Assembly (NCBI GenBank): GCA_014360495.1
Contig: JACIXR010000006.1
Span: 1 to 64,000, forward strand
Direction: 5' to 3'
Length of the DNA: 64,000 bases
Origin: a bacterium
GTDB taxonomy: Bacteria > Armatimonadota > JACIXR01
Under the pieces are notes generated by a model. The model saw only the letters and a list, made by a program, of their open reading frames with translations, was not told the origin of the DNA and searched no databases. The position numbers and the translations under genes are program-made. Of this stretch, positions 36,101-43,451 are shown one piece after another. Within the stretch, counting starts at the first letter, position 1. Each line of letters begins with the position of its first letter.

Positions 36101-36466
36101 GGCTATCTCATCCGAGTGGTTGAAAGAGGAAGCTCTTTCCTGGGGAGAAGTCTTCAGCTCGCCGACGAGGGGAGTTATGCCGATGCATCCGTAATCGCCC
36201 ATACAGGAGCCGCTCGGGAAATGGGTTCCCCTGAAGCCTTGAATCTTCTTATCGTTATAATGGTATGGCAGGTCCTGCCTTCTCGTTTGGGGTGCCCAAG
36301 CGGTCATTCCGAAGGGGAGGGAGGCTCCGGGAAAGCATCTACCATCCGCGCCGCTCCCGATTCTCGTGTCCACATAATCCGAATAAGAGGGGTTCTTCTT
36401 AGGGGCATTGAAAGATTGAAGCGAGATTAAAAAGAGGAGAGAAAGGAAAATGAATGTTTTTTTCAT
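33194..36466 (-). CDS. Secreted GH92 alpha-mannosidase with CARDB and LamG modules
   Basis: A 1090-residue exported enzyme. Start: ATG 36466 behind TAGGAGGTG, giving signal peptide MKKTFIFLSLLFLISLQSF. Residues ~30-725 form a GH92 exo-alpha-mannosidase (calcium-dependent, inverting): YVDTRIGSGADGRCFPG, LPFGMTAWAPQ, WDTYRAEHPLL, and the strongly conserved GLPGNDDCGQMSAWYLFSA and GFYPVCPG. Then come two CARDB-like beta domains (~740-925; VKNIGGLGTVEVKL, LKNIGSKVGEEDVKI) and a terminal LamG/concanavalin-like domain (~930-1090; ALRFNGANDYVEVPNS, WIYPIDWNGNRRILQK). The accessory domains suggest binding to an insoluble or cell-attached glycan. It is the second gene of the leftward mannoside operon after DUF6785 copy 2. 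Confidence 0.93.
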   Translation of the reverse strand: MKKTFIFLSLLFLISLQSFNAPKKNPSYSDYVDTRIGSGADGRCFPGASLPFGMTAWAPQTRRQDLPYHYNDKKIQGFRGTHFPSGSCMGDYGCIGITPLVGELKTSPQERASSFNHSDEIALPHYYSVILKDYSIKTEITATIRCGFFRFTFPQTNEAYILIDNPMGSGSVKIIPEKGEIFGYNDYRYRGYFYAKFNKPFSEFGTFKGNEVHKGSISEEGGGAGAYVKFSTTQNEPILVKIGSSFISVEQAKKNLDKEIPNWNFEEISSQAKRIWDEKLRKIEIEGTDEEKKIFYTALYHCYLLPRIFNEDGYYLSPFDGKIHQGNYYEDYSLWDTYRAEHPLLVLLEPEENAKMIEGLVRIYEEGGWMPKWPNPKYTNVMIGTHADSVIADAYVKGIRGFDAKKAYQAMWKDAMVPGGETPAGYYEAREGIEYYKKLGYCPVDKVGEAVSNTLEGAYNDYCVAQMAKALGRMDEYRYFLERSLNYRNVFDPETGFMRGRKSDGSWVEESDPNQWYPWFTEANAWIYTFYVPHDVQGLINLIGGREKFVELLDRFFREGHFDPGNEPSMQAPFMFDYAGAPWKTQEWIRHTMERLFKASADGLPGNDDCGQMSAWYLFSALGFYPVCPGQPTYQIGSPMVKRAIIHLGNGKDLEIIAHNVSKVNKYIQKAELNGKPLNRPWFWHSEIEKGGKLVFWMGKEPNKKWGSDPKSAPPSITTKEPKEEYSNLQVEKEVVEPNEEFKVSVDVKNIGGLGTVEVKLLQDGKLFLTKKIVLNSGEKTRVEIPCRLFSAGEHLLQVGNLPPKKVKVLERPASIQYLGFNVVRKGENDAVVEVTLKNIGSKVGEEDVKIYLDDEIAETRRVSLAPGEEKKLSIPINIASEGLHRLSVGDFKPVIFPVGEFVVLWYKMEGKGGDILKDSSLCGNDGRIVGAQWEQGDRGYALRFNGANDYVEVPNSPSLNPVNSITVCVWIYPIDWNGNRRILQKGTNDNQYRLTAEGGKLVWHIAGIQNGYLSCDLPVPGQWHHILAKYDGKRGFMQIWIDGKKISERNDVKGTIPITNDPLYIGTKRRDAPPGDWFYGLIGKMKIYD

Positions 36467-36486
36467 AAAAACACCTCCTACTATTT

Positions 36487-38424
36487 TTATGGCCATGGGA
36501 AGAAAGGAGGAGGGACCCTCGTGAGGGAAGATATTAGGGTCCAGATGACAGCCATCGTGAACTCGCCCAATATCATCCCCAAAAACAAGGGGCGACCTTT
36601 AGCGAAGAGCTTCATTCCACCGTAGCGAGTGATAAACCATTTGATTATCCAAGCCACGAAAACTGGGAACCAGAAAACAATCATCGTCCAGGAGGCGCAG
36701 AGGGCATATCCTAAAGGGTGAAGTGGCCACCAAAAATATCTGAAACGCATAAAGGCAAGGAAGAATGTGAAGATAGCGCCAGCTGCGAAGAATGTGGGCG
36801 CTCGCCAATCGTGAGAGATATGAGATTCTATTGCTGGGGCATGGTCCTGAAAAGCCCAAAGGCAGTTCCCCTGATAAACATATTCATAGAGGGTAATCCC
36901 TCCATACTTGTAGGGAATCATTAGGTGAAGGATGGTGCCGACGCCTAAAGCAACTAAAATGGCTATGGCGAAAACGGGAAGGAACTGTCTCCTTTTTATT
37001 CCCACACCATCGCCGAGTTTCAAGCCGTCTAGGAAAGCCGTGAGGAGCAATCCTCTCTGGTCTCTTGTGAAGACTGCATCCAAAAAGGCAAGAGTTGTGA
37101 GATTTTGCGCTCCGAGGGTGCTCTTTGAGGCGAAGACGGCATATAAATCAATGGGGCGGAAGGAGGTCTCCGTCATAAGCATTCCTGCTTCAGCTGTACT
37201 TCTCGCCATAACGATTGCCACGATGAAGAAGTAGACGAAGAACTCCATCACAGCCAACCAAATTGATAATCCCGTAACATAAGCCCAGCCGACGATGAGG
37301 ACGAACGAGATAAGCAATCCCCAGAAAGCGACGCTATAAGGCAGAAGCTCGTTTGAATCGTCAATGACCTTCTTCCCGATGGCATTTTTTAAGACCTTCT
37401 TGAAATGTGGGAAGCTAATATAAAGAAGGTAAAAAGAAAGGACGATATACGCTCCTGCGACTTGATAGCCGATGAATAAGTGAGTGGGATAGAGGGGCAT
37501 ATTGTCCATAACCATTCCCAAAGAAGAGGCTATTACATCCTGGAGGCGTGAGAAGGCGAAGAAAAACCAAAGGCTGAAAAGGAGCTCGGTGGGGAGGAAG
37601 TAGAAGAAACCGATGGCGGCGAAGGAACAGTAAATGGGTGTGTAGAAGATATCCGACCAGGGACGGGTGGTGAAATGCTGGTTGAGATTATATTGAAGGG
37701 GGATTTCTGGAAGGGAAGGGATGAATTTTTGTATGCCGTTATAAATGAAGATGACAGAGGGTATGGCGAAGCCAATCCAGGTGAGGCGGTTGGAGAAAAA
37801 CGCGCCCGTCTCCTCATCCCTTGCGAGTTCGAGGGGAAGTTGGATGAGGGGGAAGGAGAGCTTCTCGTTATCAACCCATTGGCGGCGGAGGAGGGTTGCG
37901 AGGCAGAGGAGAGCAAAATAGACGAGGAGAACTAAAATTATCCAGGAGATGAGGGGAATTTCCCATTTCCCTATCCAATGTTGCCATCTGCTCCAAGAAA
38001 GGGTGCCTTCGTAGAATTCCTTAGCCACCTCTTGCTGTGCTTCGCCTGCGGGATTCCAAGGGACGAGCCATCTTTTAATATGGGGGAAGAAGAGCTCCTC
38101 CCATTTATTCGGCACATTGGCATAGTAATTCTCGGAAACTAAAAGGGGAATGAGTTTCTCAAGGAGCCCGCGGGAGGCAATCATAGTTCCCACGAGCATC
38201 ATTGAATAAATAATGAGCATTTCCTGTGGGGTAAGATGGAATTTCTTTGAGATTTTCCCGGCGAGTCTATTTATTATGAGGACGAATGTGAACATACCAA
38301 TGACAACGGGAGGAAATTGAAGGATGCCGATTTGGATGTATTTGGTAACCAGCTCGGCGAAGCAGACGGTGATGACGCAGAGAATAACGCAGATTATGCC
38401 GATAATTAAGCTTCTTAGAGTCAT
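36487..38424 (-). CDS. DUF6785/DUF6784-type multi-pass membrane protein (copy 2)
   Basis: A 645-residue polytopic membrane protein and first gene of the GH92-GH2 operon (GH92 starts 20 nt downstream). It shares with the other copies the loop after helix three (WLVPWNPAGEAQQ), FAAIGFFYFLPTELLFSLWFF, GAQNLTTLAFLDAVF, WWPLHPLGYALCASWTM and LGMILGEFTMAVIW. The motif seen as GPPTHE in copies 1 and 3 is diverged here (RSTAEAGMLMTETSF), so it may handle a different ligand. Function is unknown; import of oligosaccharides released by the co-expressed mannosidases is my inference. There is no ribosome site: the ATG lies 7 nt after TAAATT. Confidence 0.85.
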   Translation of the reverse strand: MTLRSLIIGIICVILCVITVCFAELVTKYIQIGILQFPPVVIGMFTFVLIINRLAGKISKKFHLTPQEMLIIYSMMLVGTMIASRGLLEKLIPLLVSENYYANVPNKWEELFFPHIKRWLVPWNPAGEAQQEVAKEFYEGTLSWSRWQHWIGKWEIPLISWIILVLLVYFALLCLATLLRRQWVDNEKLSFPLIQLPLELARDEETGAFFSNRLTWIGFAIPSVIFIYNGIQKFIPSLPEIPLQYNLNQHFTTRPWSDIFYTPIYCSFAAIGFFYFLPTELLFSLWFFFAFSRLQDVIASSLGMVMDNMPLYPTHLFIGYQVAGAYIVLSFYLLYISFPHFKKVLKNAIGKKVIDDSNELLPYSVAFWGLLISFVLIVGWAYVTGLSIWLAVMEFFVYFFIVAIVMARSTAEAGMLMTETSFRPIDLYAVFASKSTLGAQNLTTLAFLDAVFTRDQRGLLLTAFLDGLKLGDGVGIKRRQFLPVFAIAILVALGVGTILHLMIPYKYGGITLYEYVYQGNCLWAFQDHAPAIESHISHDWRAPTFFAAGAIFTFFLAFMRFRYFWWPLHPLGYALCASWTMIVFWFPVFVAWIIKWFITRYGGMKLFAKGRPLFLGMILGEFTMAVIWTLISSLTRVPPPFFPWP

Positions 38425-38431
38425 ATATTAA

Positions 38432-38460
38432 AATTTAAGAGATAAACTCGTTTTATGCAA
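38432..38460 (-). promoter_or_regulatory. Promoter of DUF6785-GH92-GH2 operon
   Basis: On the minus strand TTGCAT (38460-38455), 17 nt and TAAATT (38437-38432) precede the ATG at 38424 by 7 nt, which fits the leaderless pattern. Between the boxes, 38442-38456 is the interrupted palindrome ATAAA-N5-TTTAT, a possible repressor site. Confidence 0.45.
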
Positions 38461-38599
38461 GAAAATGTAGTGGGGCGTCCGAGAAAAGGGATTAAGCCCA
38501 GGCATTGGATTTTGTGGGACTGAAAATTTGTCTCTTTAAATGGTATGAAAACCGAAATGAAAGATAGGAATGGAATTAAATAGCGATTTAAAATTTAAT

Positions 38600-38914
38600 G
38601 TAGTGCGAGGCTTTCCGTAAGGGAAACCTGAGCAATCTATATATTTCTTGAAAGAAACAAGGGGTTGCTTCGCTCCTCGCAATGACAGAAAAGGACACCG
38701 CTCAAAATGGAGCAGTCTCTCATTGCTGGTTAGAGATTGCCGCGCCTTCTGCGAAGCAGAAGGCGCGCAATGACAATGGGGCTCTTATCCCGCTACGGAA
38801 GGAATTGTCGCTAAAACCTACACCCATAGATGCGAGGCTTTACAAAGGGAAGCCGTGGCAATCTCTCTTTTATGGGTCCAGAAAACAGGATTGCTTCGTC
38901 GCTCCCCAATGACA
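38600..38914. repeat. Cluster of dispersed GTCATTGCGAGG...CAATCTC repeats
   Basis: The 577-nt gap 38425-39001 holds several copies of one repeat family in both orientations: about 38604-38638 (TGCGAGGCTTTCC...), 38664-38687 (inverted GTTGCTTCGCTCCTCGCAATGAC), 38733-38775 (inverted, with a perfect 12-bp hairpin CGCGCCTTCTGC-GAA-GCAGAAGGCGCG at 38741-38767), 38831-38868 and 38888-38914. Each unit has GTCATTGCGAGG- and GGCAATCTC-like ends around a variable hairpin. Such units are known as intergenic dispersed repeats in many environmental bacteria. A 76-codon frame across them is a by-product. Confidence 0.8.
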
Positions 38915-38985
38915 ATTGGGAATTAAAAAGTCCAATAATGTTAAATACTGGGACCTTTCATTGCAACAACCCTTCCTTTTCATGT

Positions 38986-38991
38986 TATAAT
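38986..38991 (+). promoter_or_regulatory. -10 box of larC
   Basis: TATAAT lies 10 nt before the larC ATG with no ribosome site in between, so the message should have a leader of only a few bases. A poor -35 (TTGCAA at 38961, spacer 19) is the best available. Confidence 0.4.
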
Positions 38992-39001
38992 TAACTCTAC
39001 T

Positions 39002-40171
39002 ATGAAAATCCTGTATTTTGACTGTTTTTTAGGTGCAAGTGGAGATATGATTCTCTCCGCTCTTTTTGACCTCGGCGTGCCTTTGGAACTTGTTCAAAAG
39101 ACGATTGAACGAGTTTCCTCTCGCGATGTGAAGCTTTCCCTCAAGAGGGTGGAGAAAAATCATTTGTCAGCTCTTTCCCTTGAAATCTCTGCCTCTACCT
39201 CCGATAAAAGCCTCTCCTATAAGGAAATGAAGGAGATGATTGAAAGGGCGGATTTGAAGCAGAAGATAAAGGATGACTCGCTCGCCATCCTTGAGAAATT
39301 GGCGTCTGCAGAGGCTTTCGTCCATGGCGTAAATATAGATGATGTCCATTTCCATGAATTGGGAGGGATTGATACAATCGTTGACATCGTTGGTACATCA
39401 ACCGCCATAGATTTCCTCTCCATTGAGGAGATATACTCCTCTCCGCTACCTATCTCCTATGGCTTCATTGAGGTAGAGCATGGCATCCTTCCTCTTCCCG
39501 CCCCAGCGACTATGAAGCTATTGGAAGGAGTTCCTATCCGCCAAGTAAATGTTGAGGGCGAGACCCTAACTCCCACTGGTGCAGCGATAATAACTTATTA
39601 CGCGAAGGGATATTCCCTCCCTCCTATGAGATTATCCAAAATAGGCTTGGGGGCAGGGCAGAAGGATTTCCCTATTCCCAACATATTAAGGGTTTTGCTT
39701 GGGGAATCTATTGGGGAATTTAAAATTGAGGACGTAGTCCTTTTAGAGACGAACATAGACGATATGGCGCCCAATCTATATGAATTCGTCATTGATGAGC
39801 TCTTTAAAGCGGGAGCGCTTGATGTTTTCCTTCAGCCGATAATCATGAAGCGTTCAAGACCAGGAGTGATTCTCTCTGTCCTCTGCAAGCCAGAGGATGT
39901 AGGGAGATTATCTGAGTTGATGTTTCGGGAGACGACTACATTGGGGATAAGAGTTAATAGGCTGGAGAGGATGGTTTTGGAGAGGGAGATTGTTAAAGTG
40001 GAAACGAAATGGGGAGAGGTTGAGGTGAAGGTTGCGAGGGTGGGTGATAAAATTTTAGGATTTTCACCCGAACTCCGCTCTTGCGAGGAGATAGCTAGAA
40101 AGCAGAACATTCCATTGAAAACGGTTATAGAGGAGGTTAGGAAATCATATATGGAAGGGGGATGGGAATAA
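39002..40171 (+). CDS. larC: Nickel-pincer cofactor synthesis protein LarC
   Basis: A 389-residue protein of the LarC (DUF111) family, which inserts nickel into the pyridinium dithiocarboxylate cofactor of lactate racemase-type enzymes in a CTP-dependent reaction. Family marks are YFDCFLGASGDMILSAL at the N-terminus, VHFHELGGIDTIVDIVG, EHGILPLPAPATMKLL, TPTGAAIITYYA, LLETNIDDMAPNLYEFV and RPGVILSVLC. It is one continuous ORF, without the frameshift seen in some lactobacilli. larA, larB and larE are not adjacent, so the partner enzyme is unknown. It has no ribosome site; a TATAAT lies 10 nt upstream. It converges with the methyltransferase remnant. Confidence 0.93.
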   Translation: MKILYFDCFLGASGDMILSALFDLGVPLELVQKTIERVSSRDVKLSLKRVEKNHLSALSLEISASTSDKSLSYKEMKEMIERADLKQKIKDDSLAILEKLASAEAFVHGVNIDDVHFHELGGIDTIVDIVGTSTAIDFLSIEEIYSSPLPISYGFIEVEHGILPLPAPATMKLLEGVPIRQVNVEGETLTPTGAAIITYYAKGYSLPPMRLSKIGLGAGQKDFPIPNILRVLLGESIGEFKIEDVVLLETNIDDMAPNLYEFVIDELFKAGALDVFLQPIIMKRSRPGVILSVLCKPEDVGRLSELMFRETTTLGIRVNRLERMVLEREIVKVETKWGEVEVKVARVGDKILGFSPELRSCEEIARKQNIPLKTVIEEVRKSYMEGGWE

Positions 40172-40177
40172 TTTCTA

Positions 40178-40525
40178 TTAAAATCTTTCAAAAAATCTAT
40201 CAATATCAGCCCTTAATTCAATCCCTACCTCCTCAAAGCAATCCAAAACCGTCTCATAAGCACCTTCGCTGTCTAAGAAATTTCGGAACTCTTTTCCTAT
40301 TAAGCTGACGGTGAGCACATTCCTAACATCGGCATCGCTCATCTTTTGTATTTCCTGTTTAAAATAAACTTCTTTTTTGAATTTATCGGTGTAGGTATCA
40401 AGAAAATATTCAACCAGTTGCGGAATAAATTCCCCTTTATAAGGATGTAGCCGATGAACATGTTTGGTTCCTTTTGCTTCTTTATATTCTGCGAAGGCGA
40501 ACCCACAATAATTTTCCCCAAGCAA
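40178..40525 (-). CDS. Hypothetical protein; possible DNA methyltransferase remnant
   Basis: A 115-residue ORF starting at TTG (40525). Residues ~10-50 (EYKEAKGTKHVHRLHPYKG, then FIPQLVEYFLD) resemble the N-terminal lead of type II adenine/cytosine-N4 DNA methyltransferases, where a SAM-binding motif should follow. Here that motif is missing and the sequence changes after KKEVYF to an unrelated acidic tail (MSDADVRNVLTVSLIGKEF to FFERF). It may be a fused remnant left by an internal deletion, or a small unknown protein. It follows miaA after 59 nt of DNA without a gene. The methyltransferase likeness is from memory of the motif. Confidence 0.4.
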   Translation of the reverse strand: MLGENYCGFAFAEYKEAKGTKHVHRLHPYKGEFIPQLVEYFLDTYTDKFKKEVYFKQEIQKMSDADVRNVLTVSLIGKEFRNFLDSEGAYETVLDCFEEVGIELRADIDRFFERF

Positions 40526-40584
40526 CTTCTCCCATTACTTTTTCCATTGACTTCCGTAACTACGCCTTTAGATTTTTACGAAAA

Positions 40585-41550
40585 TCAAGTCATTCCCCAC
40601 AATCTTTCCAATTCCTCATAAATCTCAACTGCTGCATCCTTTGGTTCTCGTCCCTCCCACATCCTCACTTCCCTGAATCCTTCTCCCCTTATCCATATCA
40701 TCTGCCTGCGGGCGTAGTGCCTTGTGTTCCTCTTCATAAGATATAAAGCCTCCTCTAAGCTCATTTTCCCCTGCAAATACCACATTATCTCCCTATATCC
40801 GTGCCCTTGCATAGAGATGAAATCATCTTTACAGCCCATCTCCATCAACCTCTTTACCTCATCCAACAAACCCTCTCTTACCATCCTTTCCGCCCTCTCG
40901 TTTATCCTCCTATATAAAACATTTCTATCCCATATTAGGGCGAATTTGAAAGGTAGAAAGGGAGGTGCCTTCGTCTCCTTCATAAGCTGGGACATAGGCT
41001 TGCCAGTGGCATAATAAATCTCCAATGCCCTGATTATCCTCTTCAAATCGTTGGGATGAAGCTCTCTTGCACGCTCTGCGTCCACTTCCATCAGTTTCCT
41101 ATATAAGCTTCCCTTTTCTCTCATTTCCTCTTCCATCAACCTCTTCCGAAGCTCGGGATTTGCTGGAGGAGCTTGGAAGAGTCCCTTTAATAACGAATCT
41201 ATATAAAGACGGGTGCCTCCCACAAGAAGGGGAACCTTCTTCTCCTCAAAATATAGCTTCTCAATCAAGGGAATTGCTAAGGAGAGATAATCCGCAACTG
41301 TGAAGACCTGGTTCGGCTCGGCGATATCTATGAGATGATGTCTCACTCTCGCTCTTTGTTCTGCTGTCGGTTTTGCCGTCCCGATATCCATATACTTGTA
41401 TACTGCCCTCGCGTCCGCTGAAATCACATCGGTATTCAATAGAAGGGCGAGCTCAATCCCCACCTCCGTTTTTCCCGAGGCGGTGGGACCGGTTAGGACA
41501 ACTATTGGAATCTTCTTTTCTATTTCCCTTTGTTTTTCCTCATCCACCAC
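40585..41550 (-). CDS. miaA: tRNA dimethylallyltransferase
   Basis: A 321-residue enzyme that transfers a dimethylallyl group to N6 of A37 in tRNAs reading UNN codons. The P-loop is GPTASGKTE, with ISADARAVYKYMDIGTAKP (tRNA-binding Asp) and HHLIDIAEPNQVFTVADY, NDLKRIIRALEI, and the late QGHGYREI and RNTRHYARRQMIWIRG. The common SADSMQVY reads SADARAVY here. The start is a GTG that overlaps the end of the DUF4349 gene by 31 nt, so an internal start a few codons later is possible. The two genes are co-transcribed; hfq, mutL and mutS are not adjacent. Confidence 0.95.
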   Translation of the reverse strand: MVDEEKQREIEKKIPIVVLTGPTASGKTEVGIELALLLNTDVISADARAVYKYMDIGTAKPTAEQRARVRHHLIDIAEPNQVFTVADYLSLAIPLIEKLYFEEKKVPLLVGGTRLYIDSLLKGLFQAPPANPELRKRLMEEEMREKGSLYRKLMEVDAERARELHPNDLKRIIRALEIYYATGKPMSQLMKETKAPPFLPFKFALIWDRNVLYRRINERAERMVREGLLDEVKRLMEMGCKDDFISMQGHGYREIMWYLQGKMSLEEALYLMKRNTRHYARRQMIWIRGEGFREVRMWEGREPKDAAVEIYEELERLWGMT

Positions 41551-42398
41551 ACTATACCAACTATGGGAACCCAGAGGACGCCGAGGACTGCTATCCAGAT
41601 GATTAGATAAGATATGCCACGGAGAATGAGGACAACGCTACGCCAAGCTCTCTTGGCCACATACATAGGACGCCATTTCTGGGCAGGTGGAATCGGCAAG
41701 AGCTCCTCTGAGAGGGCGAGTTTGACATTTATCGTGGACATGGCGGAGCTCTGCTCCAAATACTGTATCTTTCCCTTTATTCTCTCTATTTCCTCCCTCA
41801 CGTTCTTCAATTCATTGAAAACCTCCATTACATCGGAGATTCTACCCGCTCTTTCCATAATTTTCAATAGCTGGCTCTCCGCAGCTTGTAGGTTCCTCAG
41901 CTGGGCTTGAAGGTCAACATATTCTTCTGTTACATCTTGTCCCTTAACTTCCTCAAAGATAACTCGCTCGCCCAACTTGCGGATGAAGCTCAAGGATTCC
42001 TCAAAATCCCTTGCGGGAACTCGCACGCTTATCTCGCCAACGGGAACGCCGTCCTTTTCCTCTACATTGCTTTTAACCACCCATCCTCCTTTCTCCTCCG
42101 CATAGCGACTGATACCCCTTATCGTATTCTCTATGTTTTTCACTACTAAGTGAAGGGTGGCGGATTTAATCACTAAACGAGATGAGAGCTGGGGAGGCGT
42201 TCCGAAGGAAATGCTTTTAGCTTCAACTGGTTTACCGACCGGGCTTTTCCTTGGCATCATCATACCAGGAGCTCCAGCTGGTTTGCTGACGATTGCTCGC
42301 TTTGTTCCCGTTGACCTCAGCGCCAAGATGGTTATCCCAGCGATGACCAGGATGAGGAAAACTCCTAAAGCTAATATCTCTTTCACCCTATCCTGCAT
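41520..42398 (-). CDS. DUF4349 membrane protein
   Basis: About 292 residues. An N-terminal membrane segment (EILALGVFLILVIAGITIL), an extracytoplasmic domain with LVVKNIENTIRGISRYAEEKGGWV, split as LVVKNIENTIRGISRY and AEEKGGWV, a coiled coil near 140-200 (DLQAQLRNLQAAESQLLKI, FNELKNVREEIERIKGKI) and a C-terminal hydrophobic segment ending WWMRKNKGK define the DUF4349 family, a membrane-anchored protein of unknown function. The ATG at 42398 is preferred because TTGACA-18-TAAAAT at 42455-42426 places transcription between it and an upstream TTG. miaA follows with overlap. Confidence 0.88.
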   Translation of the reverse strand: MQDRVKEILALGVFLILVIAGITILALRSTGTKRAIVSKPAGAPGMMMPRKSPVGKPVEAKSISFGTPPQLSSRLVIKSATLHLVVKNIENTIRGISRYAEEKGGWVVKSNVEEKDGVPVGEISVRVPARDFEESLSFIRKLGERVIFEEVKGQDVTEEYVDLQAQLRNLQAAESQLLKIMERAGRISDVMEVFNELKNVREEIERIKGKIQYLEQSSAMSTINVKLALSEELLPIPPAQKWRPMYVAKRAWRSVVLILRGISYLIIWIAVLGVLWVPIVGIVWWMRKNKGK

Positions 42399-42425
42399 TT
42401 CTCTTACGCACGAGTGATTTCTCAA

Positions 42426-42455
42426 ATTTTACGAAATAATTATGCTACCTGTCAA
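42426..42455 (-). promoter_or_regulatory. Promoter of DUF4349-miaA
   Basis: On the minus strand TTGACA (42455-42450), 18 nt and TAAAAT (42431-42426) form a consensus-like promoter about 28 nt upstream of the ATG at 42398, leaving a short conventional leader. Confidence 0.6.
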
Positions 42456-42572
42456 ATTTTTGTATAATTTTAACACGCTTTCAAAAGGGAATCGCCTAAA
42501 AACTTCTTCATTAAATCATAGACTTTTCTTGCCCTTTTCCCTCTTTTGAGGTTAAAATTCTATTGATGCAGA

Positions 42573-43451
42573 ATGGAAAAAGCAATCTTTTCGGTTGAGC
42601 TTCCCCTTCCCCTTTTCAAAAGGGGAAAAGTGCGTGATATCTATGAATTGGATGGACATCTCTTGTTCATCGCAACAGACCGCATCTCCGCTTTTGATGC
42701 CGTCCTTCCCACGCCCATCCCCTATAAAGGGAAAGTTCTTACCGCCCTCTCCCTCTTCTGGTTTGAATTCCTAAAGGATATCATCCCCAATCACACCCGT
42801 TCCATTCCCCTGCCTCCTCAATTGGACCTCTACAAACCCATTCTTGAGGGGCGCTATATGATAGGGGTTAAAACGAAGCCCATACCCATTGAATGCGTTG
42901 TGCGTGGCTATCTCTTCGGCTCCGCTTGGAGGGAGTATCAGGAGAAGGGAGAGGTCTGTGGGATGAAACTCCCTGCCAACTTGAAGCTTGCGGATAAGCT
43001 TCCTTCTCCCATCTTTACACCCTCAACGAAGGCGGAAACGGGACACGATATCAACATAACAATTGAGGAAATGGAAAAAATAGTGGGGAAGGAGACGGCG
43101 GATTTCCTCATTGATAGGAGCTTAGCTATTTATGAGAAAGCATCTACATATGCTGAAGAGAGGGGAATCATCATAGCGGACACTAAATTTGAGTTCGGTT
43201 GGCACGAGGGCGAGATAATCCTGATAGATGAGGTATTGACGCCGGATTCCTCTCGCTTTTGGGATGCCGAACTATACGAGCCGGGGAAAAATCAACCCTC
43301 TTTTGATAAGCAATTCGTCAGGGATTATCTGGAGAGCATAAACTGGGATAAGACACCACCCGCCCCTCCCTTGCCAAAGGAGGTTGTTGAAGGAACAGCT
43401 CAGAGATATCTCGCTGCCTATCGCAGATTAACGGGGAAGGATGACCTCTGA
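42573..43451 (+). CDS. purC: SAICAR synthetase
   Basis: A 292-residue ATP-dependent ligase that couples aspartate to CAIR in purine synthesis. It has FKRGKVRDIYELDGHLLFI, split as KRGKVRDIYEL and DGHLLFIATDRISAFDAVL, then VVRGYLFGSAWREY, FTPSTKAETGHDINI, IIIADTKFEFGW, LIDEVLTPDSSRFW and PSFDKQFVRDYL. It belongs to the longer eukaryote/archaea-like branch (about 290 residues) rather than the 237-residue enterobacterial type. No clear ribosome site precedes the ATG; TAAAAT lies 14 nt upstream. It overlaps the apgM start (TGATG). Other pur genes are not in the window. Confidence 0.95.
   Translation: MEKAIFSVELPLPLFKRGKVRDIYELDGHLLFIATDRISAFDAVLPTPIPYKGKVLTALSLFWFEFLKDIIPNHTRSIPLPPQLDLYKPILEGRYMIGVKTKPIPIECVVRGYLFGSAWREYQEKGEVCGMKLPANLKLADKLPSPIFTPSTKAETGHDINITIEEMEKIVGKETADFLIDRSLAIYEKASTYAEERGIIIADTKFEFGWHEGEIILIDEVLTPDSSRFWDAELYEPGKNQPSFDKQFVRDYLESINWDKTPPAPPLPKEVVEGTAQRYLAAYRRLTGKDDL

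Noticed and set aside
35828-36430. 200-codon ORF antisense to GH92
   Set aside because: The GH92 frame with signal peptide and motifs covers it; no ribosome site or family signature.
38682-38912. 76-codon rightward ORF
   Set aside because: It runs through repeat units and their hairpins; repeat-derived.
38600-38914. CRISPR array
   Set aside because: Units vary in length, are in both orientations and have hairpins instead of equal spacers; no cas gene is present.
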